Position numbers and translations under genes: made by a program | Notes under the pieces: model-generated | Seen by the model: only the letters and a program-made list of their open reading frames with translations | What the model was told of the DNA's origin: nothing | Database searches by the model: none | Part shown: positions 8,722 through 17,274 of the stretch, piece after piece | Layout of the letters: each line of letters starts with the position of its first letter | How positions within the stretch are numbered: position 1 is the stretch's first letter | DNA from: an uncultured bacterium | Lineage (GTDB): Bacteria; Krumholzibacteriota; Krumholzibacteriia; LZORAL124-64-63 | Assembly: GCA_903912525.1 (NCBI GenBank) | Contig: CAIWHK010000063.1 | Span: 1 to 64,000 of the forward strand | Direction: 5' to 3' | Length of the DNA: 64,000 nucleotides

Positions 8722-8850
8722 CTGCGCGACCTCTGCAACATGCGTTGCGACTAATTCGTCGTCAGCGCGGGTACGGCAGGGATCATTCCGGCGGCGGTGG
8801 AATCCCCGGCCGGTCACGGAGGCACGGTCCGACCTCACGGAGGCGACCCC

Positions 8851-10182
8851 TTGAGAGAACAAACAGCTCGCCTGGACATCCGCGCCGGCCAGAGCCGGAG
8901 CATGCAGGAGGTCGATACGGGATCCGCTCCCGACGACCCTCCCTCGCTTGCTGCCGCGCCCGATCCTGTCGACGCGCCTGCAAACATCCCCGCCCTGCCG
9001 ATCCAGCTCGAACACTTCCTGGCCAAGCGACTGCCGAAGACCGGTCCGCGCACGCGCATGTTCCGTCGCGCCCACTTCCCGGACGTGAAGGACAGCGACT
9101 GGCATGACTGGCACTGGCAGCTGCGGCACTCGCTCCGTACGACCGAGCAACTTGAACGCGTGCTTGAGCTTACGGACGAGGAACGCACTGCCCTGAGCCG
9201 CTGCGGATCGCTGCTGCCGGTCGCGGTGACTCCCTATTATATGAGTCTGCTCAACGCGTACGATGCGGACTGTGGACTGCGGCGCACCGTGGTGCCCGTG
9301 CAGAACGAGTTCCTGCGCACGCACGGCGAGGCGGACGACCCGCTGGACGAGGACGGGTACAGCCCGGTCCCCGGCCTGGTCCACCGCTACCCCGACCGCG
9401 TGTTGTTCCTGGTGCTGGATCGCTGCGCGACGTACTGCCGCTACTGCACGCGTTCGCGCGTGGTCGGCCAGGACGAGCTGCGCCCGAGCCGCGACCGCTG
9501 GGAATCGGCGCTCGATTACATCCGCAGCCACCCCGAGATCCGGGACGTGCTGCTGTCGGGCGGCGACCCCCTGACCCTCAGCGATGAGCGCTTGGACTAC
9601 CTTCTGGGAGAGCTTCGGAAGATCCCGCACGTCCAGTTCGTGCGCATCGGGACCAAGGTCCCGGCCGTGCTGCCGCAGCGGGTGACCCCGGCCCTGGTGA
9701 AGATCCTGCGCAAGCATCATCCCCTGTGGCTGAGCCTGCACTACCTGCACCCGGACGAGTGCACGCCCGAGTCGGTGGCCGCCTGCCGGCGCCTGGCCGA
9801 CGCGGGCATCCCCCTCGGGAGCCAGACGGTGCTGCTGAAGGGCGTCAACGACGACGTCGGGATCATGAAGGCGCTGATGCACTCGATGCTGATGATGCGG
9901 GTGCGTCCGTACTACCTGTACCAGTGCGACCCGATCTCGGGCTCGTCCCACTTCCGGACGACCATCGAGAAGGGCCTGGAGATCATCAAGGGGCTGCGCG
10001 GCTTCACCACCGGTTACGCCGTGCCGACCTACGTGATCGACGCACCGGGCGGGGGCGGCAAGATCGCCATGCAGCCGGATTCCCTGGTCGGCCGCGAGGG
10101 CGGCGACGTGCTCCTGCGCAACTATGCCGGCGAGATCCACCGCTATCCCGACGGCCACGTCGCGATGGAGGCGGTCCGGTGA
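8851..10182 (+). CDS. kamA: Lysine 2,3-aminomutase-like radical SAM enzyme
   Basis: 443 residues; the KamA family interconverts L-lysine and beta-lysine with SAM, a [4Fe-4S] cluster and PLP. Visible here are the radical SAM triad C192-x3-C196-x2-C199, R201 in the place of the carboxylate-binding Arg, the SGGDPL motif, D360 (YQCD) and D397 (IDAPGGGGK), and the PLP lysine K404. The spacings between the cluster Cys, both Asp and the Lys (168, 37 and 7) equal those of the clostridial lysine enzyme (C125, D293, D330, K337), where the two Asp bind the lysine side-chain amine; glutamate-type enzymes lack them. The first about 60 residues are a variable extension. The TTG start is favoured by GGAGG seven bases upstream; a GTG at 8797 is in frame. 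It overlaps the next gene by four bases and leads a five-gene operon. Confidence 0.9.
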   Translation: MREQTARLDIRAGQSRSMQEVDTGSAPDDPPSLAAAPDPVDAPANIPALPIQLEHFLAKRLPKTGPRTRMFRRAHFPDVKDSDWHDWHWQLRHSLRTTEQLERVLELTDEERTALSRCGSLLPVAVTPYYMSLLNAYDADCGLRRTVVPVQNEFLRTHGEADDPLDEDGYSPVPGLVHRYPDRVLFLVLDRCATYCRYCTRSRVVGQDELRPSRDRWESALDYIRSHPEIRDVLLSGGDPLTLSDERLDYLLGELRKIPHVQFVRIGTKVPAVLPQRVTPALVKILRKHHPLWLSLHYLHPDECTPESVAACRRLADAGIPLGSQTVLLKGVNDDVGIMKALMHSMLMMRVRPYYLYQCDPISGSSHFRTTIEKGLEIIKGLRGFTTGYAVPTYVIDAPGGGGKIAMQPDSLVGREGGDVLLRNYAGEIHRYPDGHVAMEAVR

Positions 10183-11237
10183 GGATCGGCCTGACCTACG
10201 ACCTGCGGGACGACTACCTGGCGATGGGCTACAGCGAGCAGGAGACGGCGGAGTTCGACCGCGTCTCCACGATCGAGGCCATCGAAGGGTCGCTGCAGCG
10301 ACTGGGGCACCAGACCGACCGCATCGGCCATATCAAGTCGCTGGCCGCCCGACTGACGGCCGGCGACCGCTGGGACCTGGTGTTCAACATCGCCGAGGGG
10401 ATGTACGGGATCGGACGGGAGGCCCAGGTGCCCGCGCTCCTGGACGCGTACGCGATCCCGTACACCTTCAGCGATCCCCTGGTCCTGAGCCTGACCCTGC
10501 ACAAGGGCATGACCAAGCGCGTGCTGCGCGACGCCGGGCTGCCGACGCCGCTGTTCGCCGAGGTGCACACCCCCGCCGACATCGACGGGGTGTGCCTGCC
10601 CTTCCCCCTGTTCTGCAAGCCGCTGGCCGAGGGCACCGGCAAGGGCGTCGACACGATGTCGCTCGTGAAGACGCCGGCCGAGCTGCGCGCGACCTGCGAG
10701 CGGCTGCTGGCCACGTTCCATCAGCCGGTGCTGGTCGAGACCTACCTGCCGGGGCGCGAGCTGACGACCGGCATCGTGGGCACCGGCGCCGCGGCGCGCG
10801 TGGTCGGCACCATGGAAGTCATTTTGGGCGACAAGGCCGACCCCGGCGCCTACACCTACACCAACAAGGAACTGTGCGAGGACCGGGTCGAGTACCGGAT
10901 CGTCACCGCGCAGGATCCCGTGGTGCGGATGGCCGAGGACATCTGCCTGGCGGCGTGGCGCCTGCTGGGCTGCCGCGACGGCGGGCGGCTGGACCTGCGC
11001 TGCGACGAGGCCGGCAATCCCCAGCTGATGGAACTGAACCCGCTGGCCGGCCTGCATCCCGAGCATTCCGACCTGCCGATCATCGGCAACATGATCGGGC
11101 TGCCGTACGACCAGCTGATCCGTGACATCGTCGAGTCGGCGAGTTTACGGATGGCGGCGGCCCCCTCGAACCGGAAGGCGGACAGCGGTGCGGGTGCTCA
11201 TCCTGCACAACCGCGTGTCGGCGCAAGCGGCGCCTGA
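10179..11237 (+). CDS. ATP-grasp ligase, D-Ala-D-Ala ligase-like (first of two)
   Basis: 352 residues, GTG start overlapping the aminomutase stop (GTGA). It has the D-Ala-D-Ala ligase-type ATP-grasp layout: an N-terminal domain with VFNIAEGMYG, a central lysine strand FPLFCKPLAEGTGKG, an acidic ETYLPGRELT strand, and metal-binding residues in GRLDLRCD and LMELNPLAGL. Enzymes of this fold join a carboxylate, via acyl phosphate, to an amine. The last about 30 residues are a poorly conserved tail that overlaps the next gene by 50 bases. Its position directly behind a beta-lysine-forming enzyme suggests the beta-amino acid is a substrate; this is inference. Confidence 0.85.
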   Translation: MRIGLTYDLRDDYLAMGYSEQETAEFDRVSTIEAIEGSLQRLGHQTDRIGHIKSLAARLTAGDRWDLVFNIAEGMYGIGREAQVPALLDAYAIPYTFSDPLVLSLTLHKGMTKRVLRDAGLPTPLFAEVHTPADIDGVCLPFPLFCKPLAEGTGKGVDTMSLVKTPAELRATCERLLATFHQPVLVETYLPGRELTTGIVGTGAAARVVGTMEVILGDKADPGAYTYTNKELCEDRVEYRIVTAQDPVVRMAEDICLAAWRLLGCRDGGRLDLRCDEAGNPQLMELNPLAGLHPEHSDLPIIGNMIGLPYDQLIRDIVESASLRMAAAPSNRKADSGAGAHPAQPRVGASGA

Positions 11238-12180
11238 CGAACTCGACGTCCTGGTCCAGGTCGAGGCGGTCGGCTGTGCGCTCCGCTCCCTGGGCCATGA
11301 ATTCGAGGCGCGGGGCTGCGACCTCGACCTTTCCGGCCTGCCGTTGTTGCTGCGCGAACTGAAGACCGACGTCGTGTTCAACCTGGTCGAGGGACTCGAG
11401 GGCCAGGGCCGGCTGATCCATGTGGCGCCCGGCGTCGTCGAGACGCAGCGCGTGCGCCTGGCCGGCTGCCCGGCCGAGGCGATCTTCCAGACTTCGCACA
11501 AGGTGCTGGCCAAGGGCCTGCTGCGGCAGGCCGGGCTGCCGACGCCCGACTGGCTGGGCGACGGCCTGGCCGACGCGGCCGCCGACCCGGGCATGGGCGC
11601 GGCGTCGCGGTGGATCGTCAAGTCGGTGTGGGAAGATGCGTCGATCGGCATGGACGACTCGGCGGTGGTCGACGGCGGGGCGGCGGTCGCGCGGGCCGAA
11701 CTGGCGCGGCGTTTGGACCGGCCGGGGGCGCCGTGGTTCGCCGAGGCGTTCGTCGAGGGGCGCGAGTTCAACCTCGGCCTGCTGGACGGCCCGGGCGGCC
11801 CGACCGTGCTGCCGCCCGCCGAAATGACCTTTCAGGACTATCCCGAGGGCAAGCCGCGCATCGTCGGCTACGCCGCCAAGTGGCACGAGGACTCGTTCGA
11901 GTACAGCCACACCGTGCGGCGCTTCGACCTGCCGGCGCACGACCACGCGCTGGTCGAGGAGATGACGCGCCAGGCGCTGGCCTGCTGGCGATTGTTCCGC
12001 CTGCGGGGCTGGGCGCGCGTGGACTTCCGCGTCGACGGGGCCGGCCGGCCCTTCATCCTCGAGGCCAACGCCAACCCGTGCATCTCGCCGGACGCGGGGT
12101 TCGTGGCGGGGCTGGCGCGGGCGGGGATTTCTTATGACGAGGCGATCGGGCGCATTGTTGATTCGGCGGCGCTCGACTGA
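11188..12180 (+). CDS. ATP-grasp ligase, D-Ala-D-Ala ligase-like (second of two)
   Basis: 330 residues from a GTG at 11188; an upstream in-frame start at 11122 lies deep inside the previous gene and was rejected. Key features are VFNLVEGLEGQG, the lysine strand WIVKSVWEDASIGM, FVEGREFNLG, and the C-terminal metal site RVDFRVDGAGRPFILEAN followed by NPCISPDAG. The sequence is clearly diverged from the preceding ligase, so the two probably add different groups or act in order. It lies in the operon with 33 bases to the acetyltransferase. Specificity is not predictable from the sequence. Confidence 0.85.
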   Translation: MRVLILHNRVSAQAAPDELDVLVQVEAVGCALRSLGHEFEARGCDLDLSGLPLLLRELKTDVVFNLVEGLEGQGRLIHVAPGVVETQRVRLAGCPAEAIFQTSHKVLAKGLLRQAGLPTPDWLGDGLADAAADPGMGAASRWIVKSVWEDASIGMDDSAVVDGGAAVARAELARRLDRPGAPWFAEAFVEGREFNLGLLDGPGGPTVLPPAEMTFQDYPEGKPRIVGYAAKWHEDSFEYSHTVRRFDLPAHDHALVEEMTRQALACWRLFRLRGWARVDFRVDGAGRPFILEANANPCISPDAGFVAGLARAGISYDEAIGRIVDSAALD

Positions 12181-12213
12181 GTTTCCTTCTTACCCGCTAT
12201 TGGAGTCCCCGTC

Positions 12214-12708
12214 ATGACTGAACACGCCGACACCTTCCGTGACCAGGTGCTGCCCTCCGACGTCGAGGCCGTGCGCGAGATGGTGCGCGCCACCGGCTAC
12301 TTCAACGACGAGGAAGTGGCGATCGCCGCCGAACTGGTGGCCGAGACGCTGGCGCGCGGCGACGAGGCGGGGTACTCGTTCCTGTTCGCCGAAGCTGGTG
12401 GGCGCGTGGTCGGGTATTCGTGCTACGGGCTGGTGCCGTGCTCTACCGTGAGCTGGGACCTGTACTGGATCGCCGTGCATCCCTCGCAGCAGGGCAGCGG
12501 GCTGGGCCGACGGTTGCTGCGCGAGACGGAGCGGCGCGTGCGCGAGGCCGGCGGTCTGACGCTGTACGCGGAGACCAGCGGCAAGGCGCAGTATTTCTCG
12601 ACGCGGGCGTTTTATGAAAAGAGCGGGTACGCGACGGCCGGGGTGTTCGAGGATTTCTATGCGGTTGGGGATGCGAAGTATACGTATTGCATGCGGCTCG
12701 ACGGGTAG
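12214..12708 (+). CDS. GNAT-family N-acetyltransferase
   Basis: 164 residues. The acetyl-CoA-binding motif A is visible as [18 protein letters not shown] (Q/R-x2-G-x-G/A), followed by a helix and the late AFYEKSGY motif B. The start follows a TGGAG site. Archaeal and bacterial ablA/ablB pairs combine lysine 2,3-aminomutase with a beta-lysine acetyltransferase to make the osmolyte N6-acetyl-beta-lysine; this protein is much shorter than AblB, so the analogy is suggestive only. In this operon it most likely acetylates an amine of the ligase product or of the beta-amino acid. Confidence 0.8.
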   Translation: MTEHADTFRDQVLPSDVEAVREMVRATGYFNDEEVAIAAELVAETLARGDEAGYSFLFAEAGGRVVGYSCYGLVPCSTVSWDLYWIAVHPSQQGSGLGRRLLRETERRVREAGGLTLYAETSGKAQYFSTRAFYEKSGYATAGVFEDFYAVGDAKYTYCMRLDG

Positions 12709-12721
12709 GTCTGCGAATACC

Positions 12722-13246
12722 ATGCCGGCAAACTTGCGTGCCATCCAGGCCGACATCACCACCCTTCGGGTCGACGCCATCGTCAACGCCGCGAACTCGG
12801 CGCTGCTCGGCGGCGGCGGGGTCGACGGCGCGATCCATCGCGCCGCGGGGCCGGACCTCCTGCAAGAATGCCGGTTGCTGGGCGGCTGCAAGACCGGCGA
12901 CGCCAAGCTGACGAAGGGCTATCGGCTTCCGGCGCGCTACATCATCCACACCGTGGGCCCAACCTGGCGTGACGGCGCGAGTGGCGAACCTCAGGCACTC
13001 GCGTCGTGTTATCGGCGCTGTCTGGAGATCGCTGTCACGACGAAGATCCGGACACTCGCCTTCCCGAGTATCAGCACCGGGGCCTACGGCTATCCGGTCG
13101 AACTAGCCGCGGCTGTTGCCGTGGAAACCGTGCGGCATTCCCTTGGAGAATCGGACGCCATCGCGGCCATCGACTTCTGCTGCTATTCCGCCGCCGACCT
13201 GGCGGTCTACGAGAACATTTTGCGTGGATTCGCCGACCAATTCTGA
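12722..13246 (+). CDS. Macro-domain protein (O-acetyl-ADP-ribose deacetylase-like)
   Basis: 174 residues, a single macro domain of the MacroD/YmdB type: [40 protein letters not shown] and [12 protein letters not shown] are the ADP-ribose-binding blocks. Family members remove O-acetyl or glutamate-linked ADP-ribose. It starts 14 bases after the acetyltransferase stop, so it is probably the last gene of the operon; why an ADP-ribose hydrolase belongs there is unclear. An ATG at 12614 is in frame but lies inside the preceding gene. The first palindromic repeat element begins about 50 bases after its stop. Confidence 0.85.
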   Translation: MPANLRAIQADITTLRVDAIVNAANSALLGGGGVDGAIHRAAGPDLLQECRLLGGCKTGDAKLTKGYRLPARYIIHTVGPTWRDGASGEPQALASCYRRCLEIAVTTKIRTLAFPSISTGAYGYPVELAAAVAVETVRHSLGESDAIAAIDFCCYSAADLAVYENILRGFADQF

Positions 13247-13296
13247 GGTTGGGACCGACGGAAACTGCTGTTCATCTCCCGACAGCAGGTCCCATT

Positions 13297-13345
13297 GGCG
13301 CAACTTGCGCCGGCGCAAGTATTCCAAGAACGTGATAGTTGCGCC
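13297..13345 (+). repeat. Palindromic repeat element, full copy A
   Basis: The 18-base palindrome ACTTGCGCCGGCGCAAGT (13303-13320) is followed by ATTCCAA and, 20 bases on, by an extra half-site TTGCGCC (13339-13345). Copy B at 15484-15526 has the same order and spacing. The right arm GGCGCAA can pair either with the left arm or with the downstream half-site, so two hairpins compete. Confidence 0.75.
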
Positions 13346-13418
13346 GACTCCGAGCCACTCGGAACGATTGAGCATATCGATCTGCACACATTTCCGGGAG
13401 CAGCGAACCCGGTTGGCC

Positions 13419-14690
13419 CTATCGCACCATCCCCATCCTCACCGTCTCTACCACGCCGCCGCATTCCAGTCGCGCCAAGTAACTCCCCGACCCGACCGCC
13501 CTGCCTGCATCATCCCGCCCGTCCCAGGCGCACTCATGACTCCCTTGGACCAGTCCCCCATCGACCAGCGTGCGCACGTGACGCCCGGCGACATCGAACA
13601 CCGACAACCGCACGGCGCCGCCCGCCGGCAGCTCGAACCTGATCGTCGTCCGCGGATTGAACGGGTTCGGCGTGACGCCCAACAACAGGCCGCTGCGGGT
13701 GGACGAAGACGGTTCGTCCACGGCGCTGGCGCTGCCGTCATGCCAGCGGTGATAGAAGACGTTGAGCATGGGAACGAATTCGCCTGTGGCCTTCAGGTTG
13801 CCCGCGCGGCTCGGGTGGTCATCGCCCGCGGACGACGGATAGGCCAGGACATTCGCGCCGCCGTCGGTCTTGTGCTGGACGGCGCCGTTCCGCCAACGGT
13901 GGTGGTTGCCGGTCGCCAAGCCCAGGTCGTTGGTGGCGGCGTTGCCGCCGTTGCTGGTCAGGACGTTGTAGAAATCGAAGACGGCCACGTTCTTCTGCAC
14001 GTAGGCGTTCTGCGCCAGCCAGTCGTTCACCAGCCATTGGTTGAAGGCGCGCGCGTTGGCCGCGTAGGTCCCGTCCGAGAGCGGCGGCGCCGTGATGACG
14101 ACGAACAACTTCTCGGGATGCGCGGCGAAATACACCAGCAGCTCGTTGTAGACGTACTTGGCGTGGCCGACCGTCAGCCAGCCGCTGGACGAAGGCGGGT
14201 CCGCCGGGCTGCCCTCCAGGGCCGAATTGGGGAAGCACGACTTGAAGACGACAATCGTGTTCTCGCCACCCGGATCGGCCAGGGTGCGGGTGTAGGTGCT
14301 GTGCTGCCCGCTCTCGGCGTAAAGGGCCGCCATGTACGTCGCCGTCGAGGGGCCGCGGAACCAGGTGAGCCAGTCGGGGATGTCGGTGGTGTCGCCGATC
14401 GAGTCGGGGCCCCATCCGTAATTCGTGTCACTGGTGAAGTAGTTGTTCGCGCCGAGGGCGATGCCCAGGCCGCCGTTTCCGTCGGCCAGCCAGTTCTCGC
14501 CGGTCGAGTGGTGGATGAAGACGAGTTTGACGACCGATGTGGGCGCGGCCGGATTGTCCGTCGCCGCCTCGGGCTGGCCCTGGTCGGCGCTGCCACAGCC
14601 GGCGACCGCCATCTGGAACAGGAGACTGGCGACAACGAGGAAGATCGTTCGTTTCGATGTGGCCCGCGGTCCGATGTTCGCTTGCAGCAT
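13419..14690 (-). CDS. SGNH-hydrolase-like lipoprotein with sorting domain
   Basis: 423 residues. A lipoprotein signal ends AVAGC (lipobox Cys near residue 31). The central domain opens with KLVFIHHSTGENW and later has VFKSCFPNS, FVVITAPPL and DDHPSRAGN, an order that fits an SGNH/GDSL-like esterase fold with the last His as a catalytic candidate; this assignment is tentative. The last about 85 residues are the FlgD/T9SS-like domain (NPFNPRTTI, RTLVDG, AWDGRDDAG, SGSYLARL). A lipid anchor together with this sorting domain in one chain is unusual. The start at 14690 follows a purine-rich GGGGAAGGGG stretch. It shares its strand with the upstream FKBP gene. Confidence 0.7.
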   Translation of the reverse strand: MLQANIGPRATSKRTIFLVVASLLFQMAVAGCGSADQGQPEAATDNPAAPTSVVKLVFIHHSTGENWLADGNGGLGIALGANNYFTSDTNYGWGPDSIGDTTDIPDWLTWFRGPSTATYMAALYAESGQHSTYTRTLADPGGENTIVVFKSCFPNSALEGSPADPPSSSGWLTVGHAKYVYNELLVYFAAHPEKLFVVITAPPLSDGTYAANARAFNQWLVNDWLAQNAYVQKNVAVFDFYNVLTSNGGNAATNDLGLATGNHHRWRNGAVQHKTDGGANVLAYPSSAGDDHPSRAGNLKATGEFVPMLNVFYHRWHDGSASAVDEPSSSTRSGLLLGVTPNPFNPRTTIRFELPAGGAVRLSVFDVAGRHVRTLVDGGLVQGSHECAWDGRDDAGRAVGSGSYLARLECGGVVETVRMGMVR

Positions 14691-14740
14691 GGTTCCCGCC
14701 CCTTCCCCCTGGCTCAACCCCCATGGCGGTGCGGCCACCG

Positions 14741-14770
14741 GGCCGTTCCATCGTCGGCGATGGAACGGCC
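14741..14770 (-). terminator. Terminator-like hairpin after the FKBP gene
   Basis: A perfect 13-base stem (GGCCGTTCCATCG / CGATGGAACGGCC) with a four-base TCGG loop lies between the FKBP stop and the lipoprotein start. No T-run follows. Confidence 0.5.
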
Positions 14771-14833
14771 GCCCGGCGAGTCTAGCACAATCCCGGCGCA
14801 GCGTCTGCGCGATCGCAACCGCGACCATGCCGC

Positions 14834-15349
14834 CTACTGCAGCCCGAGCAACTCCACCTCGAACACGAGCGTGGCGTTCGGCGGGATGACGCCGCCCGCG
14901 CCGCGCGCGCCGTAGCCGAGTTCCGACGGGATGGTGAGCTTCCGCTTGCCGCCGATGCGCATGCCCTGCACGCCCTCGTCCCAGCCGCGGATGACCTGGC
15001 CGGCGCCGAGCGCGAACTGGAACGGATCGCCCCGGTCAAGCGAGCTGTCGAACTTGGTGCCGTCGGTGAGCCAGCCCGTGTAGTGGACGGTGGCGCTTTG
15101 GCCGGCCTCGGCGACGCGGCCCTCGCCGACGACGAGGTCTTCATAGACGAGTCCGCTGGGGAGCGTGTGCACTTTGGCCTCCTGGGTGGGTGCGGGTACG
15201 GATACGGGTACGGGTGTGGGTGCGGGGGCAACCGCGGTCGTGTTGGCCACCGGCTTGTCCTGGACGCCGGCTTTGTGGGAAGAGGCGCAACCGGCCGCCA
15301 GCACGCCAGCCAACGCTACGGACGCGACAATCATGGGAATTCGATTCAT
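14834..15349 (-). CDS. FKBP-type peptidyl-prolyl isomerase lipoprotein
   Basis: 172 residues: lipoprotein signal (LAAGCAS, Cys near 21), a Pro/Val/Thr linker of about 25 residues encoded by imperfect six-base repeats at 15187-15232, and one FKBP domain (about 62-172). Diagnostic blocks are [39 protein letters not shown] and [16 protein letters not shown]. It should catalyse proline isomerisation on the periplasmic side and could help fold exported proteins made by the neighbouring genes. The start at 15349 follows GGAGAGG. An upstream in-frame extension crosses repeat copy B and was rejected. Confidence 0.9.
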   Translation of the reverse strand: MNRIPMIVASVALAGVLAAGCASSHKAGVQDKPVANTTAVAPAPTPVPVSVPAPTQEAKVHTLPSGLVYEDLVVGEGRVAEAGQSATVHYTGWLTDGTKFDSSLDRGDPFQFALGAGQVIRGWDEGVQGMRIGGKRKLTIPSELGYGARGAGGVIPPNATLVFEVELLGLQ

Positions 15350-15483
15350 GGGCCTCTCCGGGTGATGGGAATGGATTCCGTTCGGGGCAGGACAATCGCA
15401 CAGGGAGCGCCCCCGCGACAAGCCCGGATCGCTGAGCTCGCACCCGCTCCCCGCCTCAACTGCCTGGACTTTGACCTCGCGCC

Positions 15484-15526
15484 ACTTGCGCCGGCGCAAG
15501 TATTCCAAATCCGTGAGAGTTGCGCC
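15484..15526 (+). repeat. Palindromic repeat element, full copy B
   Basis: ACTTGCGCCGGCGCAAGT at 15484-15501, then ATTCCAA, then TTGCGCC at 15520-15526, with the same 20-base spacing as copy A. It lies in the divergent promoter region of the FKBP and S41 genes. Confidence 0.75.
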
Positions 15527-15630
15527 AAGGTGGAGCCGGCACCACGCCATTGCCTTCGACTCCCCCGGCAGACTATAGTCGCCCGGCCCGCCGCAACGCC
15601 CCACGCCCTGGACCCGTGGAGAGATCGGCC

Positions 15631-17202
15631 ATGAAGACCCTCATCGCCGGACTCGCGACCGCCGCGCTGCTCCTGCTCATTCCGGCACTTGCGCCGGCGC
15701 AACCGACCGCCGCCGACCGCACCCTCGGCCCCGACCGCGACCAGGCCTTCACCGCCTATGTCGACTTCATCACCAGCGTGCACGCCGTCTCCCGCGACGG
15801 GGCGGCCCGCATCGGCGTGCCCTGGGAGACGGCGCTGGAAAATGGTCGGCGCCGCTTCCGCGAGGCCCGCACCGTCGAGGACGTCTACTACGCCCTGCTC
15901 TCGGTGCAGCGCACGCTGCGCGACGGCCACGGGCGGTTCGCGCGGAACGAACTGCCGGTGACCTTCGGCCCCGCGGTGGTCCTCGACTTCGATGTCGTCG
16001 CGCGTTATGCCGCGCCGACAGGCGGCGCCCACGAATACGTCGTCTCCCGCTCGGGCGTGCCGTCCCTGCCGGCGGGCAGCACGATCACCGGCTGCGACGG
16101 CCTGGACATGGCGGCGTTCGAGGCGCAGATGCTCGAGTGGTACGATCGCCACACGCCGGAGGGTCTCCGCGAGTTCGTGGCCCGGCGCCTGTCGTACCGC
16201 AAGCCGCAGTCGATGCCCAGCCCGCGGCCCGGGGAGGCGGCCGCGATCACGTACCGGGATGCGGACGGGCGCAGCCACACCGCGACGCTGGCCTGGCGCG
16301 ACGCCGGCGACGGCATCGGAACCGATCCGGACGTCAATGGGTCGTCCGAAGCGTCGGCCACGCCGCCCGGGCAGCGCGAGCCGCTCCGGTTCGACGCCGA
16401 GTACCAGGGCTTTCCGCAGGAGAAGTCGGGACTCTTCTTCGAGATCTACGGCACGCGGTCGGCCGGCACGAAGATCCTGCGCTACGTCTCGTTCAACTAC
16501 GCAAACGAGTCGGACTTCCCGCCCGAGATCGCCGCCATCGGCGAGCACCTGCGCGCAGCCGGCGCGAAACGGGTGCTGGTCGACATCCGCGAGAACGGCG
16601 GCGGCGCCTTCGACCCTGCGCTGGTCGGCGTTTTCACGACCCAACCGTTCCGCATCATGATGAAGAGCTTCTACTACGGATCACGGATCAAGGCGCACCC
16701 GGAGGCCATGAAGCTCGACAAGAAGCTGGACCTGTGGACCGACGATGAAACGCGGCTCCTGCAGGAAGACCTGGCGGCGCACCCGTCGGCAACGTGGTCG
16801 CGACCGATCCCGTTCTTCTGCCGGACCGCCGCGTGCGCGGACGACGAAGCGGCATTCCAGTTCGATGGTTCACCCGGCTACGAGACCGTCGTCCTGTGCG
16901 GGCCCGCCACCTTCAGTTCGGGCGACATGTTGGTGACGATCATGAAGGACAACGGCATCGCGAAGTTGGCGGGCATGCCATCGGGGGCCGGCGACGCGCC
17001 CTATCGCTGGAAGCTCGACTACCCGCTGGCCGACGGCACGAAGGTGACGCTGCGGTTGACCACGGCCGTCAGCTACCGGCCCAACTCGGACCATGTCATC
17101 ATCGAGGGCAACCCGCCGGCGGTGGACTTCCCGGTCTACCCGACGCGGGCGAACGCGGATGGGTTCCTGGATTCGGTGCTGACAGCGGTGGGTTGGCACT
17201 AG
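15631..17202 (+). CDS. Exported S41-family (C-terminal processing type) peptidase
   Basis: 523 residues with a signal peptide (about 1-23, cleavage likely after PALAPA). The C-terminal half has the S41 core: [15 protein letters not shown], then [20 protein letters not shown], with Ser429/Ser430 in the place of the nucleophile. The usual catalytic lysine context (T-x-G-K-G) appears as MPSGAGDAP, so the dyad lysine seems to be missing; either another residue serves or activity is changed. The middle contains a PDZ-like stretch ([16 protein letters not shown]). The start at 15631 follows GGAGAG. The palindromic repeat core lies inside the signal-peptide coding region. A strong bidirectional terminator follows. 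Confidence 0.75.
   Translation: MKTLIAGLATAALLLLIPALAPAQPTAADRTLGPDRDQAFTAYVDFITSVHAVSRDGAARIGVPWETALENGRRRFREARTVEDVYYALLSVQRTLRDGHGRFARNELPVTFGPAVVLDFDVVARYAAPTGGAHEYVVSRSGVPSLPAGSTITGCDGLDMAAFEAQMLEWYDRHTPEGLREFVARRLSYRKPQSMPSPRPGEAAAITYRDADGRSHTATLAWRDAGDGIGTDPDVNGSSEASATPPGQREPLRFDAEYQGFPQEKSGLFFEIYGTRSAGTKILRYVSFNYANESDFPPEIAAIGEHLRAAGAKRVLVDIRENGGGAFDPALVGVFTTQPFRIMMKSFYYGSRIKAHPEAMKLDKKLDLWTDDETRLLQEDLAAHPSATWSRPIPFFCRTAACADDEAAFQFDGSPGYETVVLCGPATFSSGDMLVTIMKDNGIAKLAGMPSGAGDAPYRWKLDYPLADGTKVTLRLTTAVSYRPNSDHVIIEGNPPAVDFPVYPTRANADGFLDSVLTAVGWH
15687..15702. repeat. Palindromic repeat core inside a signal-peptide coding region
   Basis: ACTTGCGCCGGCGCAA lies in frame in the S41 peptidase gene and encodes the ALAPAQ segment around its predicted signal-peptidase site. 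Only the palindromic core is present, not the downstream half-site. Confidence 0.6.
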
Positions 17203-17229
17203 CAGCCCCCGCGACCTGAGGACAAAACG

Positions 17230-17259
17230 AAGGCCCCGACCATCGCCGGTCGGGGCCTT
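17230..17259. terminator. Bidirectional terminator between convergent genes
   Basis: A perfect 12-base stem (AAGGCCCCGACC / GGTCGGGGCCTT) with a six-base loop. On the minus strand it is followed by CGTTTTGTC. It lies between the stops of the S41 peptidase and metalloprotease A. Confidence 0.75.
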
Positions 17260-17274
17260 CCATCACATGAAGCC

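Noticed and set aside
15187-15232. Six-base tandem repeats of the GGGTACGG type as a regulatory array
   Set aside because: They encode the Pro/Val-rich linker of the FKBP lipoprotein and lie wholly within the gene.
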